This document shows positions 48,241 to 60,200 of a stretch of 64,000 bases of DNA, piece after piece. A model generated the notes under the pieces. That model did not search any database. It was not told where the DNA came from and saw only the letters and a list, made by a program, of their open reading frames with translations. Position numbers and translations under genes: made by a program. Position 1 is the first letter of the stretch. Each line of letters begins with the position of its first letter. Origin of the DNA: Carposina sasakii (Eukaryota > Arthropoda > Insecta > Lepidoptera > Carposinidae); NCBI GenBank assembly GCA_014607495.2, contig CP053152.1:12259899-12323898 (forward strand). The letters are read 5' to 3'.

Positions 48241-49594
48241 TTTTTTCAATTTACTCATTACTTACACCGCTCTTGTCATTTACTATAGTACCATTTTAAA
48301 TTTAATAAAATAGTTTTTTAACTCAACAGAACCACAATAGATCGTGGAATAGGCCTACCGGGGAAACCACGTAAAAAAAACGCGTCATGTACACTACCTC
48401 ACGGGTGGCGCGGAAACGTGTGCATATTATGAATAACACAACTTTTTCAACATTTTGCATCGCTATATCTCCGAAATGGCGATTCTTAGGAAAAAAAGTG
48501 TATGAACAATTTTTGTAGATAATTGGATGATGAATAATTTTTGTCTCACCTATTTTCATGATAGAACTTACCGTTTAGCTGGAAAACTCAAAAAACCGAT
48601 TTTTGCAACATTTGACCTTCAATAAAAAATTTTCCACACATTGGATTGATGTGGATAATTGACAAATTGTATGTAATGGTGTTCCCAACATTCATGCAAA
48701 TTTTTAGCAAGGTGCGAATTAATGTAACCTTACCCCTATTTTTGTAGCTAATTTGACTGGACTAAAAAATGAGAATTTTTATAATCAAATTGATTTCAGG
48801 TCGCTTGAAAATTGATCGTAAGCATAATTTGAACAATGTATATAATGAAGAAAAGAATCAGCAGAGTAATTGACAGGGAGAAGGTCGTCAGTTGAATAAT
48901 ATAGATGGTTAATGCATACTCGGATTGAATACCTGCTCGGCACATATAATCCCCTTGCTGACGATTTTACCCCTATCGATAGATCTGCTGACGCTTTTTT
49001 TTTATCATTTTTATAGCATAAAGAATAACCTGTATCAGTTTCATTCGACCGGAAATGAAATGAAAATAATTATTTTTAATATAGGTATATATAACCTGCT
49101 GACGTACAACCCGCCATTTTCTTCACAGCTGACGGTTTCTATAATTATTATTATTGTTAAAACTACTGATGTGCAAATTTTCGGACGAACAGAAATAATT
49201 TTTGGATTTTTTTTTTTTGACATACTTGAAATTCTCTCCCCACTCGCCCCACCCTGAGTGCGCCTGCTGACGCTCAATTCAATTGATGTCCTCATCTAAA
49301 CTATCAATTGCACTCAAAATCGATCGGCCTAAAATCACCATCAAAAATGCAACGCTACCTCCCGGACTATGACGCTAACTCTCCTTGGTACACTCTAAAT
49401 TAAATTTTTGTATCAAAACTTATGCCCTGATTTGGCTGTAGGTGGGCTGTATGGTCTGTGTTTAATAAAAAAAATAATTTGTCAAATTTGACATTGACAG
49501 ACCACTCAGCTAATAGGGATGTCCGGTTGAAAAAGATACCGATACAAATTGTATCGATTGTGTTTTTTAACTGACTTACCCTCTCGCTTAGATA

Positions 49595-49715
49595 TTATAC
49601 ATACATACACAATCACGCCTTTATCCCTTACGGGGTAGGCAGAGCACCAAGGGCTGATAAAACCACATGGTGCCACTTCTGACCAATTTTGAGGCTATTG
49701 TTGAAGGTTATGGTT
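49595..49715 (+). repeat. Dispersed repeat family B, copy 3 (5' part)
   Basis: It shares ctttatcccttacggggtag and ccacatggtgccacttctga with the other copies and stops after gaggctattgttgaagg. It lies between the palindromic element and the annexin gene. Confidence 0.65.
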
Positions 49716-49949
49716 AGTGGTGTTCAAAAAAGCTATATTTTCAGAATGCGTGAAAGTGATATGCTACATGGCAAGTAGCGCGCTATTTTTTCCGTGACAT
49801 TATAACGTTACGTGATGCGATTATTACCAAATATGTAGATCCTTTGAACGGTGGCGCTAGTTGCCAAGTGTATGATATGTACTCTATATAACTGCATACA
49901 AAAAATGTTAGTTCCAGAATCGGGCACCGGAGCAATTCTATGAAACAAA

Positions 49950-50165
49950 CGGTTACGTTCTATATCACAATACCAATATCACGACAAAAAAGAGTCACGA
50001 ATACGAACGAACCTGTATTCTGAGCTGTTACGTTCTATATCACCAATACCAAAATCCCGCAAATCACAAATACCTACGCTATATTCTTTTCATAGCTGGT
50101 TCTATATCAAAATACCAATATCTCGCCAATGACAAGTCACGAATACGACTAAACAAAAACGCTAT
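49950..50165 (+). repeat. Degenerate tandem repeat, about three ~75-bp units
   Basis: gttctatatcacaataccaa recurs as gttctatatcaccaatacca and gttctatatcaaaataccaa, with gtcacgaatacga between. It lies upstream of the annexin gene. Confidence 0.5.
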
Positions 50166-50888
50166 ATTCTATTTGACGCGATTTGATATTCATACGAGTA
50201 GCTGGTGGTAGCTGTTATTGGTAGTCCGGCGCCGGCCGTCACACGCTATGCGTGCGCATGTCGAACGAAAGCGCGATGAGTCATGAGTACGCGATACGTG
50301 AAGCTCGCATCTTTATAGCGATTCGCTTAGAACGAGTCAATTAAATCATTGGTTATTGCGCTATGGACAAAGAGCATGTTATTTTCAAAAGATATACGTT
50401 ATATTAGCTACCACTGGTTATGGCGGGTGTAACCGCTTAATGCAAATCTTTATTGGTACAAAATTCCATAAGGTCCGCTCCCATAGAAATTTTGAACTAC
50501 CCAGTGGGTAGCGGTAGTGGGTACCTATATATATGGGCATAGAATTATGGTATGCACCTAATTATGCAAAAGCTTGTTATGCCCAGTAGTTTCAGTTATT
50601 ATGCGTTGTCTATCTATGATAATCTCATAAAATAATAATAAGAAAATGAAAAAATTCTTCACTTGGGTGAGATCATCAGCGTCAATTTCCAAATTCCGAT
50701 ACGTCAAATCACCGGAGAGTTTTCGAGAATGCGCGAGGATTCCGCGGAAGACGCGCATCCAATTTTTTGGCTCGTATATAATTTGTGTTTTACACCATAT
50801 ACATAAAGTTCATTATGCTATATATGATTACGTAGCAAAAAGACGCTTCCGTTCCATTCTGCGTCGGTGTAAATTGAGCGTATGGGTA

Positions 50889-50932
50889 ATCACACTTTGT
50901 CAGAAGTGACCAACACTTTGTCAGAAGTGACC
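50889..50932 (+). repeat. 22-bp direct duplication
   Basis: acactttgtcagaagtgacc occurs twice in immediate succession, about 360 bp upstream of the annexin start codon. Confidence 0.6.
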
Positions 50933-51290
50933 AACTAGTTTCATATTTACAAGTTCTTTACCTATATTATAGTTTATTTTGAAACTTTGTATATCCAATT
51001 AAATTTTATGGTTTTGTATGGGTTGGTACCTGTTTGTAAAACTGTGTTCAGATTTTCATGGATATCGATTTTTGAAATAAATATCGATTATGTATTCGAC
51101 ATCCCATCCCTAACCGTAAAAAAATATAATTTTGTTGATTTTCGCTCGCGTTTTCTCTGTGCTTTTTCTCCGCTCGTAGGTGTCTGCTTGTTGTCAGTGA
51201 ATAAATGTCCATTTGCCACACTTTAGCCAAGTATTGAGTCATATCTGAGTGCTAACCACATCATCAGAAGTTATACAAAAGTTTATTATT

Positions 51291-54200
51291 ATGAATCCGT
51301 ACCAAGTAAGTAAAATAGTGTTACATATTTGAATGCTTTTTAGCCGTAGTTACATGTCTATTTCATTAAACCTTGTTTTGTTTATCACAAATTATCTGTT
51401 TACTTAAATATATATAGCTATGGATGAGCTATGGCTATGATTTCCTGCGTATTACTTACCTACATTAATTAAAGGTATCGCTACCTACATGTTTGCAGCC
51501 ACGTCCAACCTGCGACATTATAGAAAGGTTTATAATATTTCATTCCATTACAATATAGGATAGGTATAATTTATCTTTACAAGATTCGTTCTCAATAGTG
51601 CTCTATTTTGTAACCAGTTAAAATAAACAAGTGACTTGTAGGTGGTCAGTCTGTAAGTAGGTAGTTAAATCCTGGCAGATGGTTAGTTTTAAAAGTAAAG
51701 TGTAGGTATCTCAGTGCAAAAATTAATGACTTACAGGTAAGTTGGTAGTAAAAATGTTGTTTGTGGTGTTATTGTCACATTCCGTCACAGAAGTGGGTAC
51801 CTATGTACTTCATTTTTTTAGTATGATTATACATAAATTGTTAGTAGAAATTATCTGCATGTGTCAGAATTAATACTTACCAGCCGACCACTATATTTCA
51901 GTACATAACTTACATTTATAAAAAGATACTTTGGTATTACCTAAACGAATCAATAAACAGTCAGGCCAAGTAACATGCACTAGATCTTATTAGGCATTTT
52001 ACAAAATAGGGTTAAATGAAATGGTGCTTTTATTTATTTGTGGAGCTTTGCTTATTGATATTTTTTATATTTAGGTACCTAACCTACATCATATAATATT
52101 CAAACACTCAACATGTAAATTAGTTATTGAACTCAATTCAACCCAAGCCACTGAACTTCTTGAGATGTATTTAGGCAGGTTCTAAATGTATTTTACCAAA
52201 CATTTAAAATAGCAAAAAATATTATACAGAATATGGTTTAGTAGCTGCTGTAGGAATTGAGCTCATTATTTTGTGACTAAACATTTTTGCTTCTCGTTGC
52301 ACTACTAATAGATTAGTTTCATCCATTTTATCTAAATCTACAATGGCTCATTATCTGTCCTGCTTTAATAAATCTTTCACCAATTAAAAATTGTGGAAAT
52401 TCTGTCACAGAAATCTGATACATTGTTTTCATTTCCTAGGGCCAGCCAGGATACCCTCAACAACCATATCTCCACAATATTGGGTTTTCCAATTCCGCTC
52501 CTCAATCATTTGGGAATCCCATGCCCATGCCGGGATTCCCTACTATGGGTTACCCAGCTCCACAGCCTGGTTATCCCCAACAGAGCTATCCTCAAGCCAG
52601 TCAAGGGTACCCACAGCCAACATCTGGGTATCCAAGTCAAGGCTACCCATCTCAAAATTCAGGCTATCCCCAATCTACTGCTCAGGGCTACCCCCAACCT
52701 TCTGCTCAGGGCTACCCCCAACCTACCGCTCAGGGTTACCCCCAATCAACTGCACCAGCACACCCTCAGTTTCAAGGCTATCCCCAGCCCCCACAGACAG
52801 GTTACTCCCAGCAAAGTTCTGGCTATTCACAAAATCCTTATCCCGAATCCAATGCATCATACCAGCATGGAGCTTATCCAAGTGCAAATAGTGACCCAGT
52901 TGCTTTACCTAAGGTATGTTTCAATTGTTTATTACCTACTTTTCTATTTAAATTTTATAGATAAATATGCAAACACTTGAAAAACTTGTCTCATCCTTTG
53001 TGAAATACATTAATAACTTTTGTACTATGTACACACATTATGTAATAAATATTGTTTTCAAATACTCTTTATGAGGAGTACATACCTAGCCTAGGTATTG
53101 ATGATTTTATATTGAACTAGTGGACGCCCGCGACTCCGTCCGCGTGGACTACAGAAAAAAAAAAATGTCGAAATTATCCGGGATAAAAACATTTTCCCGG
53201 GATAAAAAGTAGCCTATATGTTAAGTGGGACCTGTCACAATATATTCCTGAAAACTGCACCGAAATCGGTTAAGCCGTTCCTGAGATTAGCGTGCACAAA
53301 CGCACAGACAGTCCCTTCCCGTGGGAATTTCGGGAAATCAATTCTTAGTGCTTCCCCGCAGTCTCCGATTTTAGCTTCACATGTACAGCGGTTTTTGTAA
53401 AAAAATTGAATTCCCGTTAGTCCCCTTCCCGTGGGAATTTTGGGAAATTCGTTCTTAGCGCTCCCTCGCAGTCCCTAATGAACGTACAGGTCTAATTTCG
53501 AATTCATATGTATCGCGCTTGTCGTAAAAAAATGAATTCCCGTTTGTCCCCTTCCCGTGGGAGTTTCGAGAAATCCGTTCCTAGTGCTTCCTCGGGGTCC
53601 CAAATAAACAAATATGCCCAACTTAAGATTCATATGTGTAACCGTTTTCATAAAAAATAATTAATTCCCGTTGGCCCCCTTCCCGTGGGAATTTCGGGAA
53701 ATTCGTCCTTAGTGCTTACTTGCAGTCCCTAATGAACATCTATGCCCAATTTCAGCTTAATATGTATAGCGGTTTTCGTAAAAATTATGAATTCCCGTTT
53801 GTCCCCTTCCCGTGGGAATTTCGGGAAATCCGTTTTTAGTCCTCCCTTGCTCTCCCCAATGAACATATATGCCCGATTTCAGCTTCATATGTATAGTGGT
53901 TTTCGTAAAAAATATAGAATTCCCGTTTGTCGCCTTCCCGTGGGAATATCGGGAAATTCTTATAGCCTATGTTCATCCAGGTCCTATAAGGATTCTAACG
54001 GTGAAAGAATTTTTAAAATCGGTCCAGTAGTTTTTGAGCCTATTCATTACAACCAAACAAACAAAGTTTTCCTCTTTATAATATTAGTGTAGATAACTAA
54101 GTGGCATTTTACACAAAAAATAAACACTAATAAGCTGTCACATGTATCTGTAATCTATATTCAACAAGTTGGTTACATTTACATTAAAATTTACTGGATG

Positions 54201-57200
54201 GAATACTTAGGTCATTATGGGGATAGGTTCTTTATAATTTGTCCATTTCTATATTTTCCTGCATAAATTTTTATTTGAATCTGTCCAAGTAGCATGACCT
54301 GCGTAACACGATATGATAAACCGATTTATCGACATTTAGCCTGTCAAAATACGATAAATATAGCCGCCATGTTGAATTTTGTATAGAGAAGATCAGGGAT
54401 TTGGTATCTCAAGACGATACGATATCCACGATGCGTGGTCATGCTAGGGGGGCTGATTTGTAACAGGTGATTGTGATGAGCAAAACATTGTTTACAAACC
54501 AAGTTTAGACTCTAAAACCTAGTTTTAGAAGTACCTAATTCCAGGCTAGGTTAATCTTTATTGATAATTACCAACACATTTAGCTTTTCATTTTTATATT
54601 ATAGATAACCTTTGTAGTGTGTTAATTAATTTTTAACTACTGGGTTAATCTGATTAAAATCACACCAGAGAATGACAACTTTACTGTTATTGCTAGACTG
54701 ATACCAATTCAAAATACACCACGAATCTCACACCGAGAGCAGTGTTATGCTGTAAAGGGGAAAAGTAAATTTTCTTAAATAAGTACCTGTGCCTTTCTCA
54801 CATTCTAATTTTGTTAGAGCTTTTGACGTTGTTTGGTTGCATGTTTACGCGTGTAGTGCGATTTAGGCGTAATATTATTGGCTTCAGTTTAGTTCTCAGT
54901 GAAATTTCGTGTCGTATTTCTAGTTGGTCTGAGTTGCCATTTAATTTTGAATAAGTTAGCCGGTATGGCTGTAAATTAAGTTCAAGCTATGCCTAGCAAA
55001 ATATGGTAGTAAAGTAACCCATGTACCTAGTTATGTGGCTAAGATTTAAATCGTTTGAAAAGAGTTCATTGACTTTACTAGATAGAGACCTTAAAAAATT
55101 TGAGTTGTTACGGACTTTTTGCATTTCCTTCCGCGTTATCTATTGTGCACTGCATGCTCTACATTTAAAGTTTTTTTTTGTAAACACTTTACAAGCCTAT
55201 TTCTGGCGACTTAAATCTTTGCTACCTTCCCTTGAACAGCTTACGGTCTAATTCCTGAAAAAAAAACTCTTCAGCTTTTTATGTACCTATTAAAACCAAA
55301 AGTAACTACATACTGAAACTTGATTTTTGCGATGCGATACTATGGTAAGTACCTACTTACCTAAATTGTAACTAGGGTTGTGGTTTTATTTTATGAATCA
55401 GGCCGTAAATGGTTATCATTACTTTAATCTACCTCTAACATTTCCGTTACAAACACATTCAATTGCGGTCTTCAACTAACTATGATTCCTTGTATAGTGT
55501 GGGCACTGGAAACGAAAAAGTTTTTAGTAAGTAATAGGCAATTTTTCAGAATAAAGGTATTGTTGTTTTGGATGTTAACAATACAGGGAAGTTTATGTTC
55601 GATGATGATTATACTCGTAGATACAATAATTATGTTTGTAACGAATGTGTAGATAGATACCGGCTATTCATTTAAATAATATTCATTTAATTACGTTCAT
55701 TCATTAATATTAGGTTATCTTTTGATTATAATATAAGTATACCTGGTAATAACATAATCTTGAAACAATATTTTAGTTTACGGTTTGTTTACGCAGTTCG
55801 GGATTTTCTTATTAATTATTCAAGAATTCGATAGCATTTCAGCAAAGCGTAAAAAAGTAAGTATCCTCATAAGTTTAAGATGTGTGTGAGGTATCGAAAA
55901 ATCTACAAAACCTGTATCTTGTTGAGATAAACGCCACAGAGGTCAGCAGTGTACCTACAATCGCACCAAGTTATTTGTATTTGAAGGGTGTCGCCACTGC
56001 CGTCTCTATGTTGCTGAACCGAATGATTTATTAACGTGGCGGGCTTAGTTCCTTTTTTCGCCACTACACAGATAAATTGGTGGGTCTGTACATCGCGGAC
56101 TCTATTCAGAGAACGTTTCACTGCAATTACACTGTTATACCCAGTCGTCTCTCGTACATTTGTCACAATAAGCTAACCCACGACTCAGTCTTGGCATTGG
56201 TCCCTATCACAATGGATGTAGTGTCAAAAAGACCATTGTTTTCACCCACACCTTGAAGTTTTTCAAATTGTGGTGATGTAGTTTCTCGAAAAGTCTTTAA
56301 CGAGGAGTAAAGTGATAATTTCATAATGTCATCTGTAACATCGAATTCGAGTCTACGCAGTGCCTATAGAGCGTCAATTGGTCTACGGCGAGGTTTTAAA
56401 TCGTTTCGTTATATGGTATTTATATTTGGTACACACTTTGATACTTTGTGATGTCATGCATGTGATAGATCAAGTACTTACGTCCCATTTCTTGCTGCTA
56501 GGTAAGATTGTCTGCACAATCCGTAAATTCCCATGTTTAGGTGCATACTTGTATATCTAAAACCCACCTTATGCCCGCTACTACGTCGAAAAATTGTTGT
56601 AGCATATGTCCTTCCTGGATATCCTAGTAAGCTGTAAAATAAGATTTGCCCAGCCGTTTTGTCGTAAAACTGTAAAAGTATTTATTTTAGTAGACATGTT
56701 AGCCATTTATGATGATAGAGCTGTCATATTGTCAGCTCTAAGTATAGTTAACTAGCTCAATCCTTTTGATAATGTCTCCAAGGTGCATATTATAGCTCAT
56801 ATTTGTCACTACCACATGCAGCCAAAGTTGGTAGAAGTAGGTAGTCAAGATGATTAACACACATTTCATAAAAACATTAGTCATTCTCTATAATTTTAAA
56901 TTAATTTTAAAGTTATCTGCAAATTGAATTGATGATTTGAAATAAGTAGGTAGGTACTATTTACCTATATATCATTTGAGTTGTGTTATGACCATTTCTA
57001 TTTTCGGTAAGGGTCTAAAATAGCCTGTAGGTAATAGTTGTCGATTTTGTCCTGTCATTTATACAGGTTCGAAGTAATAATTATCTTGATAAATATACCT
57101 TGATTATTATCTTTGATAATCATAAAAATCAAACACTACAATAGTCTAAGTTTAATTACGTATCCAAACGCGCTAGACATAAAAAAAACCGTTTGACTGA

Positions 57201-60200
57201 CGAGAGAAGTTCGAATTTCTTTTCTTTACATACTTTCTTACTTTTGTTTATTATCGGATAATTATAAAAAAATATATATCTTGATAATTTCGAACCCTAC
57301 ATTTACATACATATTAAACTAATTAAACTATTGTGAATATTTACTAATATACCTAAAACATTGATATTCGGTTAGCCAGTCTTTCCCAAAGTGGGCGATA
57401 ACGCCGAGACGGGCAGTTAAGGCCCCAGAAAAAAATAGCGCAAATAATACGCTATTGACATTTTTAAGGTGAAATAAAAATGGGGGCGCTACTGATTTTC
57501 AAAGTGGGCGTTAGACGAAATAAGTTTGCAAACCTCTGGGTTAGACTAATGAGTCTTTACTATAATTAATTAATACTCACATCGGAAAGTCGACGGTTCT
57601 AGTGAAAAGTGTTAATCAAAGAGCTATTAGATTTTTACAAATCTATCTTAGTTACCTACTTATATTATACAATACATTAGGTAGGATGTTTACAATTATT
57701 TAATTTGCAAATGCATCTATTATGATACGAGGGCTGTTTGATAAGTCCTTTTAAAAACTATTTGTAAAACCATTTTTCTGGTAAATGGCGTTAACACTGG
57801 CAGGCACAATCTTTCAAATGAAGACTGTCAAAAATTCAGCAAAAAAAACCAAGTTTTTGTCAGTATAACCATTGTTTAACTGTGATCACTCGTAAATATT
57901 CAACAACTATGGAAAAAACTGAATTTCGTGCCGTTATAAAACATTTTTTTATGAAGGGTTGCAGTGCTGCCACAATAAAAACTGAACTTGATTCTGTTCA
58001 TGGCACTAACGCACCAACGTTGCAGACTGTTTATAACTGGATAAATGATTTTAAACGTGGTCGGTCAAGCACATCTGATGCTCCACGCTCTGGTCGCCCA
58101 ATCGAAGTCACTACTGAGGATGTTGTTGAAGAAGTCCATAATATTGTACTCGACGACCGCCGAGTGAAGGTGCGTGAAATAGCTGAGAACACAGGCATCT
58201 CCACTGAGCGAGTACATAAAATCCTGCATGAAGATTTGGGTATGACAAAGCTGTCTGCACGATGGGTGCCACGTTTGTTGACAATCGAACAAAAACACGA
58301 ATGAAAGCGAATTTCAAAACTGTGTTTGGATATGATGAAGCGTAATCCTCGGAATTTTTTGAGTCGATTTGTCACTGTGGACGAAACTTGCGATTATTAC
58401 CTATTCCCAAATCTGAAAAGATGGCTTGGAGGGCAAAAATTTTTGACAAATGAGGACTGCATCGCTGTTGTAAACGCCTATTTTGAAGACCTCGACAAAA
58501 CGTATTTTTTGGGGGGGATAAAAAAATTGGAAACTCGCTGGAACAAGTGTTTGGCCCTCAAAGGAGACTATGTTAAGAAATAAATGTAAATTGTTTAAAA
58601 AAAATTAAAAAAAATAACTTTTTAAAAGGACTTATCAAACAGCCCTCGTATGATAATTTTATACCTATTGCTCTTGCTCTATGGCTACTTAACTTTAAGT
58701 TCTATGGGCTAGAAACGTGTTTTGTAAATATGTATAGTTTTGTTTACAAATCTTTCGGTACATTAATAGTTCTTTGCGTGCATGGAGGAATGCACGATTT
58801 AACATTGAAATAACGGAGTAGAGAAAATAGCACAATATACTAAAACCTTGGTTATTACATAGGGGTTAAATCTGATTTCATGTGCTCCTTAAAAAGAAAT
58901 AGTTGTAGTTTTTTAGCAGCCTGATCTACATGATGATCTCCGACCGTATTTCGGCCAAGGCGACCAATCTCTACGGAAATTGGCCAGGTACGCAGGAGAT
59001 ATTATAGTGCACAAGTGTGTGCGCAAACACAGATGCACTCTCTATTCCGTTACTCTCATAGTCCGATGGGACGGAAAGCCGACACGACCGGTGAGAGATC
59101 AGGCGCAGGACCAACGGTTTTACGTGCTTTCCGAGGCACGAGCTAAGTGACAATTTTGCAACATTAAAATCTGTACATTAAATAAATTTATTGGTAGGTA
59201 CAGGCCCGTGACTGGGATCGAACTTACACCTCCCGCGGTGAGCGGTGATAGCGTAGTGGTTAATACGTGCATCTGAACTACATAATTATGGCATGATCAA
59301 TATGATTTGTTGGACAAATAAATCAATTAAAAGATACTCCTCCATATTATACACAACAGCATGACACCGTTATGATGAGTGGTTAATATACGTGTAATCT
59401 TGCAGTCGAAACCCACCGTGGTACCAGCCAATCCGTTCGACCCTCGTGAAGATGCTGCTGTACTACGGAAGGCCATGAAAGGCCTCGGGACGGACGAGAA
59501 GGCCATAATCCAGGTCTTGACCCGTCGCAGCAATGAGCAACGCCTCCGCATCGCGTTCGAGTTCAAAACTCTGTATGGCAAGGTAATTGAGGTTCCGTAG
59601 CATTACTAGGAAACAGTGTTCGAAGTCACAAACTAGCCCCCATATCATTGGTTGATGACTCAAACTTCACTCACACTCAACTATTCATAAATAACTTTTC
59701 ACTATGGGTGCGCCCACCACCGGGCCCCACACCCTCCACTGACCCTCGGATCTGATAACTCATAATTGCGACAACAGGCACTTGCACTGACTACAATCGC
59801 CATGAGAAACCAGACCCGAGCACCCAGCATGCAAGACGATACATTGCACCATTCCGAAATCAAAAACTAGATAAATGATCTACATATGTAGATTATAGTG
59901 AATGTTTGAACTTCCGAATTGTAACGCCTAATACAATTTCATTTATAAATAACTTTTGTCAAAGAAATCAAAATAACATCCTTCATCTGAGTGCCTATAA
60001 GGGAAATTAAGGATATGAACGTAGCTGTCTCTAGCAATGGCTTGGACTGCAGATAAAAAATTATATCGTATATTTTCTAGAATGATATGCTAAATCGCAT
60101 GAAAGAATCCTATAAGTAGATTTAATTTGGTTTTATAAGCTTTTAGTTTCACTTGTCCCGTTGTCTGTAACCAAATCTTGCCTAGTTATACATTACAAAC

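Larger units (their letters stand above)
45329..49369. mobile_element. 4.04-kb palindromic DNA transposon derivative with ~1.96-kb inverted arms
   Basis: Left arm 45329-47286 and right arm 47407-49369 are inverted copies around a 120-bp single-copy spacer. The termini share an inverted repeat, ATAG(C/T)CCGGGAGGTAGCG followed by TTGCATTTT (45329-45355 and 49343-49369). From about 45427 to 47286 the arms are almost identical, with rare single-base changes and length changes in poly-A and GAA runs. The outermost ~70-80 bp inside the terminal repeat are clearly diverged between arms. Each arm encodes the C-terminal part of the same transposon protein. The motif CGTCAGC recurs about five times in the outer 300 bp of each arm. 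No target-site duplication could be set with certainty. The superfamily is not identified. Confidence 0.8.

Noticed and set aside
52391..52980. Alternative frames over annexin exon 2
   Set aside because: The annexin frame joins MNPYQ upstream and repeat 1 downstream in phase; the other frames are shadows of the repetitive DNA.
58031..58375. Minus-strand frames in the mariner
   Set aside because: Antisense shadows of the transposase.
59463..59663. Minus-strand frames over annexin exon 3
   Set aside because: Antisense shadows; the sense strand holds clear annexin motifs.
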